Notes: generated from the letters alone by a model not told the origin. Shown: positions 25,350 to 35,001, counted from the stretch's first letter. The stretch is 64,000 bases of DNA from Providencia alcalifaciens (GCF_915403165.1 NZ_OU659204.1:186001-250000), one strand, 5' to 3'. Translations and numbers: made by a program.

Positions 25350-27515
25350 ATGAGTCAAATCACCATGCCGGGCGTCAGTCACGCTTCAGGTAATGATCGA
25401 ATTAATAAGATTCACACGTTCTTGCAAGGGAATAATCCTTTGGAGCTAGGTGAGGCGAGCGCAAAAGCGGTATTAGCCTTAGAAGAGGCATGTGGCGAGC
25501 TAATGTCTTCAGAACAAATGAAACATCAGCGTTCAGAGCATCTTCCAAAGCTAGTAAGACCCAAAATGTCGGCAATGAAAATGTCGCCAGAGGCTCAACA
25601 AGCTAAAGGGTTCAATGCCAATGCGGTACTGATTGAAACATTCTCAACCATCCGTCAGTTACTACATGAAGGGAATATCGGTGAGTTAAATAACCGCCTG
25701 CAGCTATTAAATATTGAATCAGAATCCTTGCGCCAAAAAGGTGCTGAGTTATTGGATTCCTTTGCTGGCTCTACTGAAAGGCTTAAAGATATCCATGACA
25801 AAATTACTGAAAAAAAGGCTCAGTTAAAGCCACTGAACCTTAAATCTAACGACCTTGTTAACCAACGTTCGAGAAATGAAGCTTTATTCACCGGTAATGA
25901 GCAAAAGCTGACCGAGCTGAGCACTAAGCTAGCAGAAAGCAAAACCGCATTAGCCCAATTAGATTCGCTCCCGAAACCTTATACCGAAGAAGTGTATCAG
26001 CAAGAGGTGATGTTGGAAGCGAACATTACGCAACTTTCGAGCGAAATTGAGCAAATTACCCAACAACAAAAAACGTTAGATTCAAACATTACAGTTTTCG
26101 ATAACGATCTCAGTGCGCTCAAAAATGAGATTAGCCAGTTAAACTCATCATTAGATTCATTGCTGGATGATTCCGTAAAGCTGGCGGCAATTGCCGATCA
26201 AAATCGTCAAAAATTAAATCAATTCATAGAGACTGCACCACTTCAAACAAATATTGATGGTGAAAAATGGGAAAACACCATTGCACTGTTAACCATGCTA
26301 ACGGCTCAACTGAAAAAAGCGATGAATGAAGATTCAATCCGCAATATGAAAGAGCAAGAAGAGGTGATGATGAAAATCAACGAAGCCTCTCGTAAAGATT
26401 CAGATAAGAAAGCCAAAGAAGCCGCAGAGGCAGAACGCAAAGCGGCAGATGCCAACAAAGCAGCATCTTGTGCCAGTAAAATTTTCAGCTATGTAATGCT
26501 GGCGGTTTCTGTGATTGCCACTGTTGCTACGTTTGGCGCGGCTGCTCCGCTAACATTAGCGGTAGCTGCGATTGGTATCGCAATGTCGATTGCCGATATT
26601 GTTTTAGAGGAAACGGGTCAGGGCAGCTTGATGCAAATGTTGGCCACCGAAATTTCCAGTGCTGTGACCGATATGTTGATTACCTTTGGTGTCCCGGAAG
26701 AGGAGGCCAAAAAGATTGGTAGCATTGTGGGAATGGTCCTTGCGGCTATCGCATTCTTAGCGATTTCGTTACTTTCCATGTCGTCATTTGTCAAAAATAT
26801 CGGCAATACAGTCACTAACGTCACAAAAATGCTGGCGAAAAATGTCGGAACATTACTGAAAAGTGCCATTAAATCCATGCCAAAAAGCCTTACTAATGCA
26901 TTGGGAAATATTGCCACTAAAGGTGCAAAAGCTGGGCAGTCAGTTGCAGATAGTGCAGATGATATGGTTAAGCTGACCAAATTTACCAAACTGGCCGATA
27001 AATTTGATGATGTAAAAGATATCGCCAAATCAGTGACTCAAGCGGTTGATAAGGTAGATAAATCATCAGATTTCGTTTCTCTTGGTGGGCAGATGGTGAA
27101 AGTCGGTAACACAGCCAAATTAGCCAAAGCGGCTGACAAACTCGATGACGTAAAAGATATTGCAAAAATTGCTGATAAAGCGACTTCTGGCGTGAAAACT
27201 CAAGGTGTGGCGATGGCTCGTGTTGAAGTTGGGATGCGAGGAACTGGAGCAGCTTTATCCGTGGCAAATGCGGCGACATCCGGTGGTTTACGTTTAGAGG
27301 CTGCTGCACAAATGCGCGATATGAAAGAGATGCTGGCAGGCATGATGCTGAATAATGAAACCATCAATGCCCTCACTGAGTTGATCAATGCGCTGATTAA
27401 ATCGATGTCAAAAAATCATGAGCAATTTGATGACATGTTTACTGGCATGATGACATCCCTTAAGCAGTCTAATAACAGTAAAGTCGATGCACTGCACATG
27501 GCTCGCTTTGCCTAA
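25350..27515 (+). CDS. sipB: Type III translocon pore protein SipB/IpaB
   Basis: 721 aa, longer than SipB (593) or IpaB (580). Residues of about 120-330 form a long coiled coil rich in Leu, Glu, Lys and Gln. Two hydrophobic regions follow, at about 377-417 (SYVMLAVSVIATVATFGAAA onward) and about 455-480 (VGMVLAAIAFLAISLLSMSS), as expected for membrane insertion. Much of the extra length lies after the second region, where KLADKFDDVKDIAK and KAADKLDDVKDIAK recur 46 residues apart. It should form the host-membrane pore with SipC and depend on SicA. Confidence 0.93.
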   Translation: MSQITMPGVSHASGNDRINKIHTFLQGNNPLELGEASAKAVLALEEACGELMSSEQMKHQRSEHLPKLVRPKMSAMKMSPEAQQAKGFNANAVLIETFSTIRQLLHEGNIGELNNRLQLLNIESESLRQKGAELLDSFAGSTERLKDIHDKITEKKAQLKPLNLKSNDLVNQRSRNEALFTGNEQKLTELSTKLAESKTALAQLDSLPKPYTEEVYQQEVMLEANITQLSSEIEQITQQQKTLDSNITVFDNDLSALKNEISQLNSSLDSLLDDSVKLAAIADQNRQKLNQFIETAPLQTNIDGEKWENTIALLTMLTAQLKKAMNEDSIRNMKEQEEVMMKINEASRKDSDKKAKEAAEAERKAADANKAASCASKIFSYVMLAVSVIATVATFGAAAPLTLAVAAIGIAMSIADIVLEETGQGSLMQMLATEISSAVTDMLITFGVPEEEAKKIGSIVGMVLAAIAFLAISLLSMSSFVKNIGNTVTNVTKMLAKNVGTLLKSAIKSMPKSLTNALGNIATKGAKAGQSVADSADDMVKLTKFTKLADKFDDVKDIAKSVTQAVDKVDKSSDFVSLGGQMVKVGNTAKLAKAADKLDDVKDIAKIADKATSGVKTQGVAMARVEVGMRGTGAALSVANAATSGGLRLEAAAQMRDMKEMLAGMMLNNETINALTELINALIKSMSKNHEQFDDMFTGMMTSLKQSNNSKVDALHMARFA

Positions 27516-27534
27516 TTTTTTGGAGAAATATCTA

Positions 27535-28848
27535 ATGACAACGATTAATCAACCCCATTATTCACCCGTATTGACTCAGACGAATCACAGTTCAATGGTC
27601 AATAACCAAGACGTGAGCTCAAACGCAGCTTCAGGCGTCCGTAAAAATGTTGAATTACCGAATATTCAAAATGTTTTTGTTGAGCCGCATTCAGACAAGC
27701 CGACATTAAATGGCACTATGGTTGATATGACGGTTGAAAATCTATCTGAGGCACTGTCTCAGTTGATGACCCCGGAAAAAGCCGCACTTTTGAATGATAT
27801 TCGCCATTTCTTAGTGATTACACCTGAGCAAATGCAAACCACAGTCTCCAAAGTACTGACTGAAGAAAATAAAACGATCAAACAGGTTGTTGATAATAAC
27901 CATCAGCTTGATGAGACAGACATTAAACTGATTGCTCAGGCAATCCAAGTGGTTATTGCGAGTTCATTCTCAAGGGATGCTCTGAATAACCAAGCAGTAT
28001 CGGATAAAGACGTAAAGGTAGTGACATCCACCAAAGACGCCAAAAAAAGCGAATTTGTCGGGATTATCAGCAGTGACATTATGTTGGAGCTGATAAAAAT
28101 CATTCGTAAAGTGGTTGCTGAGTTGAACATCTCAGATCGCCGTATTAGCGCAGATTTTTTAGTCTTGAACGCAAAAATGGTGGAAGCTGCGGCTGAATCA
28201 ACCATCAAAGAAGGTAAAGAGATGTTTTCAGGTGCCTTAGCGGGCTTCTTTACCTCTTTAGCCATCAGCACCGCGGGAGCCGCTTTCCAAGGTCGTGCTT
28301 TACATAAGCAAAACCAGTCAATTAAAACTAACCTAGTGAAAGCCAACCAAAACGGTGCAGCGGCGGATCGCTTAACGGAACTGAATGCCAACTCCCTGTC
28401 ATCAGCAAAAGGCAGCGCTTTAACGCTGAAGACAAAAGAAGGTACGGATGTAAAACTTGCCGATCAGGCAACACCGGCTCAACAGGCATTAGCGAATCAG
28501 CGTGGTAATGAAGCGGCTCAGCGTACCAACAAATTAGGTTTGGCTGAACGTGATGAGCATGAGCGCATCATGAATAAAACCCGCGTTAAGATGGGAATTG
28601 CAGAGCAAGGTGGTCGCTTATCTGACAATGCAGGTCAAATGGTAACATCTGCCAACCAAGTGAATGTGAAAGGGGAAGAAGCCAGCAAAATGACCCAGCA
28701 GTCAGTTGCCGATGTCGCACGCACAGTTTCTGCGGATAAAGATAAGCAGGTGGATAAAAACCAAGACTTGGTTAAGCAGATGAATGAGCATTTGCGTGAA
28801 ATCCGTGAAGGTCAATTACGTACTTTCCAGAGTGTGGTTAGAGGGTAA
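27535..28848 (+). CDS. sipC: Type III translocon protein SipC/IpaC
   Basis: 437 aa from the ATG at 27535, preceded by GGAGA (SipC 409). One hydrophobic region at about 235-255 (EMFSGALAGFFTSLAISTAG), as in SipC/IpaC. The C-terminal half is polar and Gln/Ala/Asn-rich with helical character, matching the effector part that acts on actin in Salmonella and Shigella. It lies 19 bp after sipB and 4 bp before sipD. Confidence 0.92.
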   Translation: MTTINQPHYSPVLTQTNHSSMVNNQDVSSNAASGVRKNVELPNIQNVFVEPHSDKPTLNGTMVDMTVENLSEALSQLMTPEKAALLNDIRHFLVITPEQMQTTVSKVLTEENKTIKQVVDNNHQLDETDIKLIAQAIQVVIASSFSRDALNNQAVSDKDVKVVTSTKDAKKSEFVGIISSDIMLELIKIIRKVVAELNISDRRISADFLVLNAKMVEAAAESTIKEGKEMFSGALAGFFTSLAISTAGAAFQGRALHKQNQSIKTNLVKANQNGAAADRLTELNANSLSSAKGSALTLKTKEGTDVKLADQATPAQQALANQRGNEAAQRTNKLGLAERDEHERIMNKTRVKMGIAEQGGRLSDNAGQMVTSANQVNVKGEEASKMTQQSVADVARTVSADKDKQVDKNQDLVKQMNEHLREIREGQLRTFQSVVRG

Positions 28849-28852
28849 TGAT

Positions 28853-29911
28853 ATGGATATTTCTGTCACAACCAATCAGGTGAATAGCTTAGTGACTCGT
28901 CCAATGGATAAGTCAGTAGGCTCTCAGTCGAATACAGGACTCCCCTCGGTTAGGGGGGATATTACGACTAATCCTCAAGCCGATTATTATCAACAGGCTA
29001 CGGATGCCTTACAACAATTGGGTTATCAAGTTCCACTGCCCAAATTTCGCGAACAAGTGATTTCAACTCGGCTTAGTGATATTGCAGACCAAGAGAGAGA
29101 TTTAGTTCGTGGGTTACGAAGTTCCAGGGATAAACGAAGCCTATTATCCCGCCATGTTGCAACACCAGTGGAAGATGGCCGCGGCCATATATCAGGGGTA
29201 AGTGACTTAATTGATAATGTGCATAATGGTTATCAGAAAAAATATGGAGAGTTGGTCAAAGCATCGACAAAATATATGCAGGTGGTTAATTCTGGGCTAG
29301 GTAAAATGAGCTCTTCTTTAGAAAGCGCCCCAGAAGGGAAAATTAAGCTTTTTAAACATAGAATGATCAACACCATGAACGATACAATGTCGGGTTATTT
29401 TATAAATAACAATATGGTCCCTGCTTATTCTGATGTAAAAACCTCGCCTGATACTAATTCACGAACCATGTCTATTTTAGATGGCATATATAGAAATAAT
29501 CCTGATGGAGATAAAAATGTTATGCTCGAATTTTTGACTCCATTAATTGTTTTCGATTCCGATGGAAATTCAGGTGAATTTTGGAAAAAGAAACTACAAG
29601 GTCAAGGCTTTGTTACCATTGAACACAATGGTAAAACCTATATTTATCCTGATATGGCTCCGTTACATAAAATATACACAGCAATGAATGAGTTAATTGG
29701 TAGAGAATTTGGTGAAATTGCAATTTCTGCTCAAATTTTTCAAAGTTTCCAAACTGCTATTGATGCACAGAAAAATGCGATTAATAGCAGTGTTTCCCGA
29801 CTATTAGAAACTTTCCGTCAGGATAATAGTCATTTTGATACTTTGGTTCAGTTACTCATTCAGTTAATAAAAGATCTCAATCAAAATAATAATAGCCTGA
29901 TCAATATGTAA
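28853..29911 (+). CDS. sipD: Type III needle-tip protein SipD/IpaD
   Basis: 352 aa from the ATG at 28853 (SipD 343); the frame is open upstream but overlaps sipC. A helical hairpin near 100-145 precedes the central mixed domain, with FLTPLIVFDSDGNSGEFWKK (about 225-244) and GFVTIEHNGKTYIYP. The C-terminal helix (INSSVSRLLETFRQDNSHFD, about 310-329, ending NQNNNSLINM) is the tip/needle-binding coil. It caps the needle, senses contact and assembles the SipB/SipC pore. Confidence 0.92.
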   Translation: MDISVTTNQVNSLVTRPMDKSVGSQSNTGLPSVRGDITTNPQADYYQQATDALQQLGYQVPLPKFREQVISTRLSDIADQERDLVRGLRSSRDKRSLLSRHVATPVEDGRGHISGVSDLIDNVHNGYQKKYGELVKASTKYMQVVNSGLGKMSSSLESAPEGKIKLFKHRMINTMNDTMSGYFINNNMVPAYSDVKTSPDTNSRTMSILDGIYRNNPDGDKNVMLEFLTPLIVFDSDGNSGEFWKKKLQGQGFVTIEHNGKTYIYPDMAPLHKIYTAMNELIGREFGEIAISAQIFQSFQTAIDAQKNAINSSVSRLLETFRQDNSHFDTLVQLLIQLIKDLNQNNNSLINM

Positions 29912-29960
29912 TTTATTTATCTTATTTAATTTTAATCATAAGCAATTATGAGGAGTTTTT

Positions 29961-31655
29961 ATGCCTATTATTGGAAGCGCTAATTCCGAGATTAGACGTT
30001 CGTCAGATATATCATTAAATGTTACATCGCTGTCGGGTAATAACCCTATCAGTTCACAAATTTCAACGGTTAATTCGGTAGGGGAGCAAAGCCGTTTTCC
30101 TGGGCATTCTATAACAAATGATCAAGTTTCGATTTCAGGTGATCGTAATGAATTGCATCAACGCAATCATATTGCACAATCTGCCAATATTCATCAGTTA
30201 TTGAACCAAACTCATCCTGAAATCACTCAGGGAATGGTGCTCTCTGTATTATGTGCGGGCGCAAGTGGGAACTTAGCACAGCAAGAAATTAATTACCGCC
30301 CAGAGAATAATTTAATTTTATTAACGTTATTAAAACCGGAAGAATTAAAAACTGAAAAAGGTCTTATAGAGAGCGCTGTAAATCTAATTAAAAAACTGCA
30401 TGTGATGGGTGAAAAAAACTCACAGGCAAAGCATGTACTGGGGAATGAAGAGAAAATATTCGATAAGAAAATCGAATCGGCAATCTCTACATTAGGCCAA
30501 GATAAACTGCAAATATTAGCCCAGCGTTATCAACAACAGTATGTTGACCCTGCAATCAAAGAAACTCTCGGCACTTATTTCAATCAAGACGAAATTGATA
30601 GCCGCCCAATCAATGATTTCTTAGTGAGTTCTCTGAATCATGGTTGTGAACAACGAGCGGCGGGGGCGATAAATGAATATCAGCAACATAAAAGCCACGC
30701 ATTTGTGGATAAAGCCTGCCAAATTCATAATCTATTTTTGGCATTGGAAGAAAAGATTGAAACCATTCGCCCTTTAAAAGTGATTATGGATTTAGGTCAG
30801 CCTCCGGCTCAGACTCAATCTCCTACCGAAGAATTACCTTTAAGGGTGAATCGTACGGTAGGTGATGAAATTGACGCTGGAAGACCGCATTTCGGCACCT
30901 CTCCATCAATACCTTTAACACCGTCAACACCGTTATTGCCTCGCAGCACTAGCCATAATGAAAATATGTATAATACTTATATTACAAATAATTATTATAC
31001 CTCTCCTCATGAAACGACGAGCATCAATTCTGTTCAGTCCAATGATGAAGGAAATGAAAAACCATTATTACCGACGTCATTTAAATCTGTTTTGAATATG
31101 GAATTAGCCTCACCTGTCGTTCAAACATCGGGGCGTGTGAAAACCACACTTGAAATCCCAAATGTTAACCAATATCAACCGCAAGTTGCCGAAAAGCCAT
31201 TTTTAGAAAGTAAGCCGCCAGTGAGTGAGAAAACGGTTAAGGAAAAAGCGAAGCCTGTAATTGAACAAGAAACTAAGCCAGTCATTGAGCTAGAAGCCAC
31301 CGAGCGAGTTGAGCAATCTCAAAAATATGTTGCAGATATTCAATGGCTATTACCGAAAAATTCAGGTGTTCAGAATCGTTATATTCGAACTAAATCAGGC
31401 TGGAAATCGAGCAATGGATCAGAAAATGCAGCAAAACCCGTCGTTACGACAGTTGGCGGGTTAAACCGCAGCCAAGCAGATAAAGAAATTTATCAAGGGT
31501 TGCGTACGGCACCACAAACGGTACCTGCAGAGCAAATGTTTGCAGATTCTATCGCAAAAGCCGATGAACTTTTTACAGGTACGGAGCGTGGTGCTTTAAG
31601 ATCAAACCAAGCGGAAGTCGAGCGGTATAACGATAATACCAAACGTTTCTCATAA
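29961..31655 (+). CDS. Probable secreted effector at the SipA/IpaA position
   Basis: 564 aa (SipA 685, IpaA 633), preceded by AGGAG. The N-terminal ~270 residues are helical and show weak resemblance to the N-terminal secretion/chaperone-binding domain of SipA, for example ISTLGQDKLQILAQRYQQQY and LNHGCEQRAAGAINEYQQ against the corresponding SipA helices. The middle (about 280-350) is Pro/Ser/Thr-rich with an Asn/Tyr patch NMYNTYITNNYYTSP. The C-terminal ~200 residues (KPVIEQETKPVIELEATE, then WLLPKNSGVQNRY, TTVGGLNRSQADKEIYQGL) do not match the SipA actin-binding region or IpaA vinculin-binding helices by eye. It lies between sipD and iacP, as sipA does in SPI-1; InvB at 17464 is the likely chaperone. 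Confidence 0.6.
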   Translation: MPIIGSANSEIRRSSDISLNVTSLSGNNPISSQISTVNSVGEQSRFPGHSITNDQVSISGDRNELHQRNHIAQSANIHQLLNQTHPEITQGMVLSVLCAGASGNLAQQEINYRPENNLILLTLLKPEELKTEKGLIESAVNLIKKLHVMGEKNSQAKHVLGNEEKIFDKKIESAISTLGQDKLQILAQRYQQQYVDPAIKETLGTYFNQDEIDSRPINDFLVSSLNHGCEQRAAGAINEYQQHKSHAFVDKACQIHNLFLALEEKIETIRPLKVIMDLGQPPAQTQSPTEELPLRVNRTVGDEIDAGRPHFGTSPSIPLTPSTPLLPRSTSHNENMYNTYITNNYYTSPHETTSINSVQSNDEGNEKPLLPTSFKSVLNMELASPVVQTSGRVKTTLEIPNVNQYQPQVAEKPFLESKPPVSEKTVKEKAKPVIEQETKPVIELEATERVEQSQKYVADIQWLLPKNSGVQNRYIRTKSGWKSSNGSENAAKPVVTTVGGLNRSQADKEIYQGLRTAPQTVPAEQMFADSIAKADELFTGTERGALRSNQAEVERYNDNTKRFS

Positions 31656-31664
31656 GGTGATGAG

Positions 31665-31925
31665 ATGACCACACAACAAGATATTGCGCAGCAATGGCTA
31701 GAACGCCATCTTCAGCAGATTCGTGAGTATTCTGGAATTAACAAAACTTACGCGATGGATGCGGAGCTGATTGCCGATGTGCATATCGATTCTTTAGAGC
31801 TGTTGGAGTTGATTGCGGCGATTGAGGAATATACTGAACAGCCATTGCGGGATGAAGTGTGGATGAAGTGGCGATGCTTACAGGATATTGTGGATTACCT
31901 CGTTAGCACCACCACAGACAGTTAA
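31665..31925 (+). CDS. iacP: Type III secretion-associated acyl carrier protein IacP
   Basis: 86 aa. Acyl carrier protein fold with the phosphopantetheine site DSLELLELI; the Ser is about residue 37, in ADVHIDSLELLELIAAIEEY. In Salmonella iacP follows sipA in the sip operon and contributes to secretion or modification of translocon proteins. Position and motif agree here, 9 bp after the SipA-position gene. Last gene of the right block; a terminator follows. Confidence 0.9.
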   Translation: MTTQQDIAQQWLERHLQQIREYSGINKTYAMDAELIADVHIDSLELLELIAAIEEYTEQPLRDEVWMKWRCLQDIVDYLVSTTTDS

Positions 31926-31954
31926 GTTATCTGGCCAGTTTTCATCGATAACAG

Positions 31955-31992
31955 CTCGGTTTCGTGCTTGTTGGCAGGAAACCGAGTTTTTT
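31955..31992 (+). terminator. Rho-independent terminator after iacP
   Basis: Perfect 9-bp stem CTCGGTTTC (31955-31963) with GAAACCGAG (31978-31986), 14-nt loop, then six T. It closes the type III secretion operon and reaches the stop of the convergent esterase gene. Confidence 0.88.
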
Positions 31993-32911
31993 ATGGCTCG
32001 AATGTTGCGATTTCCAACGCTTTTTTGATGGCATCAGGAATGACGCTACCGTGAGTTTTGCCCGCAAATAAGGTGAAATCACAAACCCGTTGAGGGCTGT
32101 TTATGGCTTCACACACTTCACGGGGGGAAATCCAACTTTTTCGCGTTTGATAATTCTGCTTCTGCTCATCGGTTAAACGGCTTAAATCTGGCGTCTCTTC
32201 TAACTCACCGAGGGTGATATCTAGTGGTGAGGCTTTCGACGGGCGCGTTAACTTATCTAAATTCACCATTTTCCCTTCTCCCCACCATAATGACGGGCTT
32301 GCCGCGACAAAATGCTGGAAATCCGCAGGGTGGTCTTGGTACGCCATCAGGGTAAATAAGCCGCCAAAAGAGTGCCCAAATAGCGTTTCGCGTTGGGTAT
32401 CTATCGGGAATTGCTGCTCAGCCCATGGGCGAATGGTGAAGGTGAGAAACTGGTACAGAGATTGTGCACCGCCACCGTGTTGGAATGCGTCGCCAGCAAC
32501 TTTCGGTGTGTAGTCGTATGTGCGTTCTTTCTTGGGAAATGCCTCAGGGCTGGGATAGCCGATACCAATAATGATTGGTAATTTATCGGGGGAAAATTGC
32601 TGAGCAGCCTGATTGACCGCGAGCGGGTACAGGCCATTCCCATCTAACATAAACAGCACGGGGCGCTTTCCTGAAATATGCTGAGGAACGGCGCTGTAGA
32701 TGCGTAGCTCGCGCTGGCCATTGCGCATATCATGGTGCTGCACCGTGTATACGTCCGCCACACGGGCATCGAATTCGGGAATATTCGGGTTGGGGCGCGC
32801 CCAAGTATTATTTGCGATACACATCAATAGGCTCGCCATAAACAGTTTTTTTATCATTGGGATTGCCATCGAACTAAAAAGAATTAGCGGGTAATCAGCG
32901 ATAAGCATCAT
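31991..32911 (-). CDS. Putative siderophore esterase, IroE/BesA-like alpha/beta hydrolase
   Basis: 306 aa. A signal peptide is visible from Met19 (IKKLFMASLLMCIANNTWA), so an ATG at 32857 is an alternative start; 32911 is 15 bp after the receptor stop. Esterase D/Fes-type hydrolase: VLFMLDGNGLYPLAV (about 82-96), oxyanion region IIIGIGYPS, nucleophile GHSFGG (about 180-185), C-terminal His in FAGKTHGSVIP. IroE cuts cyclic enterobactin or salmochelin in the periplasm. It is co-directional with and directly downstream of the TonB receptor under a Fur box, which supports the role. The exact siderophore is not known. Confidence 0.78.
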   Translation of the reverse strand: MMLIADYPLILFSSMAIPMIKKLFMASLLMCIANNTWARPNPNIPEFDARVADVYTVQHHDMRNGQRELRIYSAVPQHISGKRPVLFMLDGNGLYPLAVNQAAQQFSPDKLPIIIGIGYPSPEAFPKKERTYDYTPKVAGDAFQHGGGAQSLYQFLTFTIRPWAEQQFPIDTQRETLFGHSFGGLFTLMAYQDHPADFQHFVAASPSLWWGEGKMVNLDKLTRPSKASPLDITLGELEETPDLSRLTDEQKQNYQTRKSWISPREVCEAINSPQRVCDFTLFAGKTHGSVIPDAIKKALEIATFEP

Positions 32912-32926
32912 ACCCGCAATCGGGGA

Positions 32927-34978
32927 TTAGAATGTCACGTTGACATTCGCCCAGTAACGGCGACCGTCTTCAACATCCCAGTTACCGTATTTTTTTTCAA
33001 TGCTAGATGCTTTCTCATTACCAATATTCAATACCGCAAGGTTTAATTTGGTGTTTTTGAATAGTTGATAGGTTGCTCCTACGTCCATGGTGGTATAGGC
33101 GCTACGGTAACGAGGATATTTTGAACCATTACGTTGGGCAGCCCACACTTGCTCGCCTTCATAATGCGCTCGGGTGTATAAGTTGAGGTCTGGGCTATAT
33201 TGCCAATCTAACTTCGCATTCGCTAAGTGCTTCGGCGTTTTATCCAGTGGATAGCCTTTGAGGGAAGTTCCGTTACCTAATTTTTCGTCATTACTTTTAC
33301 GTTCTGAATCGGTATAGGTGTAATTTAAGCTGAGTTTCCAGTCTTGAGCGATAGGGATACCTGTTGCCACTTCTACCCCTTTAATATTGGCTTCACCGAC
33401 GTTGTCATAAGTATAAAGCGTGAGATTAGAATGAGCAGGGTCAGACTTATTAAGTGAATAGCTAGTAAGTTTGTTTTTAAAGTCGGTATTGAAAAGTGTT
33501 AGGCTAGCGTTGAATCCAGATTCATGGTCATAAGCTATCCCAATTTCTTCACTGAGGCTTTTCTCTGGTTTGAGGTCAGGGTTACCATAGATAATACCGT
33601 TTCCTCCTTCAGTCGATGTACCATAGCCTTTACTAACTTCACGCAATGTTGGTGCGCGAAATGCTTGTGATACCCCGCCTTTAATAGTGATTTCATCGGT
33701 TAGATGGTAAATCGCGTAGCCGCGTGGGTTCCAGTGGTTACCATAAGTTTCATGGTGATCCAGTCGTAGCCCACCAGTCAGAATCAAATTCTCTGTTGCT
33801 GTAAATTCATCTTCAATAAAGAGCGCAGATTGATCAACGCTCATCTGTGTTTTCACCATCGTATCTTTTGCGACAAGAGAACTATCCTTTAATTTTGAGT
33901 GCTGGAATTGTCCACCAACAGTAAGGATATTATCCGGTAGAAACGCAACGACCTTTCCATCAACGACAGTGTTTGTAATTTCTGGAGTACGAGCTTCGTA
34001 ATGATATTCATTAAGCTTTGTTGTTGGGTTCTTGATTTCTGTTTTAGTTTTTCTTTTCGTACTTTCTTGATACACACTTAATTCAGTATGGAATAAGTCC
34101 CACTCACCTTTATAAGTCAGTGCAGCATGGTTTCGGTTATTATAAATTTCCGTTTTTTTATTGAATTGTTTAGATGACCCACGCATTTCATATTCAGCGA
34201 GAGATTTACCTGGATTTTCTTCTCTCTTTTGTGTTGTTCTACCTGCTTCAAGTAAGAAAGTTTGGTTTTCCATCGGCGTAAAAGTTAATTTAGCGGTTAA
34301 GCTTTTATTATCTTTTTTGTAATGACCATCTGTAATTTCATCTTCTTTACGGTAATCCCCGCCGCCATACAGTTGCAGACCTAATTTATCTTTGATAAGC
34401 GGGCCAGACAGGTAGAAGTTACCGTCCATGGAATCGCCGCTTTCGCTATTTTCTTGAATGATAGCGCCGGTGGTCACGCTGCCGTGCCATTCATTGGTGA
34501 CTTTTTTGGTGATGATGTTAATCACTCCGCCCATGGCATCAGAGCCATACAGGGAGGACATTGGGCCACGGATCACTTCGATGCGCTCGATAGCTTCAAC
34601 CGGCGGCATAAAGCCCGCTTCAAAGCCACCGCTACCATTTGGGCGAGATTCACGGCTATTTTGGCGGCGACCATCCACCAGAATTAGGGTGTATTCGCCA
34701 GATAGCCCGCGAATATTAATATCTTGTTTATTGGCGCTGCCGACGACGCTGACACCTTCAACATCTTTGACCGCATCGGCTAAGTCACGAACAGGTTTAT
34801 TTTGTAGCTGCTCGGCGGTGATGACGGTAACACTGGCAGGGGCATCGCGTAATTGCTGGGAATAACCCGATGCCGTAACAATCATTTTGTCTGAATTTTC
34901 TTCTGCTGTGGCGCTAAATGAAGCCAACGCTGCGCAAACTCCCGCAGCGATTAAAGAGTAGTGATAGTGCGTTTTCAT
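32927..34978 (-). CDS. TonB-dependent catecholate siderophore receptor, CirA-like
   Basis: 683 aa from the ATG at 34978 with AGGGA before it. Signal peptide of about 27 residues ending SATAEE; TonB-box-like KMIVTASG (about 32-39); plug domain with RDLADAVKDVEGV, IRGLSGEYTLILVDGRRQ and VIRGPMSSLYGSDAMGGVIN; beta-barrel to the C-terminal Phe (YWANVNVTF). By eye it aligns along its length with E. coli CirA (EDGRRYFMAVDYRF end). CirA takes up linear catecholates and colicin I. Iron control is expected from the Fur box upstream. IroN or FepA paralogues cannot be fully excluded. Confidence 0.85.
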   Translation of the reverse strand: MKTHYHYSLIAAGVCAALASFSATAEENSDKMIVTASGYSQQLRDAPASVTVITAEQLQNKPVRDLADAVKDVEGVSVVGSANKQDINIRGLSGEYTLILVDGRRQNSRESRPNGSGGFEAGFMPPVEAIERIEVIRGPMSSLYGSDAMGGVINIITKKVTNEWHGSVTTGAIIQENSESGDSMDGNFYLSGPLIKDKLGLQLYGGGDYRKEDEITDGHYKKDNKSLTAKLTFTPMENQTFLLEAGRTTQKREENPGKSLAEYEMRGSSKQFNKKTEIYNNRNHAALTYKGEWDLFHTELSVYQESTKRKTKTEIKNPTTKLNEYHYEARTPEITNTVVDGKVVAFLPDNILTVGGQFQHSKLKDSSLVAKDTMVKTQMSVDQSALFIEDEFTATENLILTGGLRLDHHETYGNHWNPRGYAIYHLTDEITIKGGVSQAFRAPTLREVSKGYGTSTEGGNGIIYGNPDLKPEKSLSEEIGIAYDHESGFNASLTLFNTDFKNKLTSYSLNKSDPAHSNLTLYTYDNVGEANIKGVEVATGIPIAQDWKLSLNYTYTDSERKSNDEKLGNGTSLKGYPLDKTPKHLANAKLDWQYSPDLNLYTRAHYEGEQVWAAQRNGSKYPRYRSAYTTMDVGATYQLFKNTKLNLAVLNIGNEKASSIEKKYGNWDVEDGRRYWANVNVTF

Positions 34979-35001
34979 GTTTTTCCCTAGCAAAACTAAA
35001 T

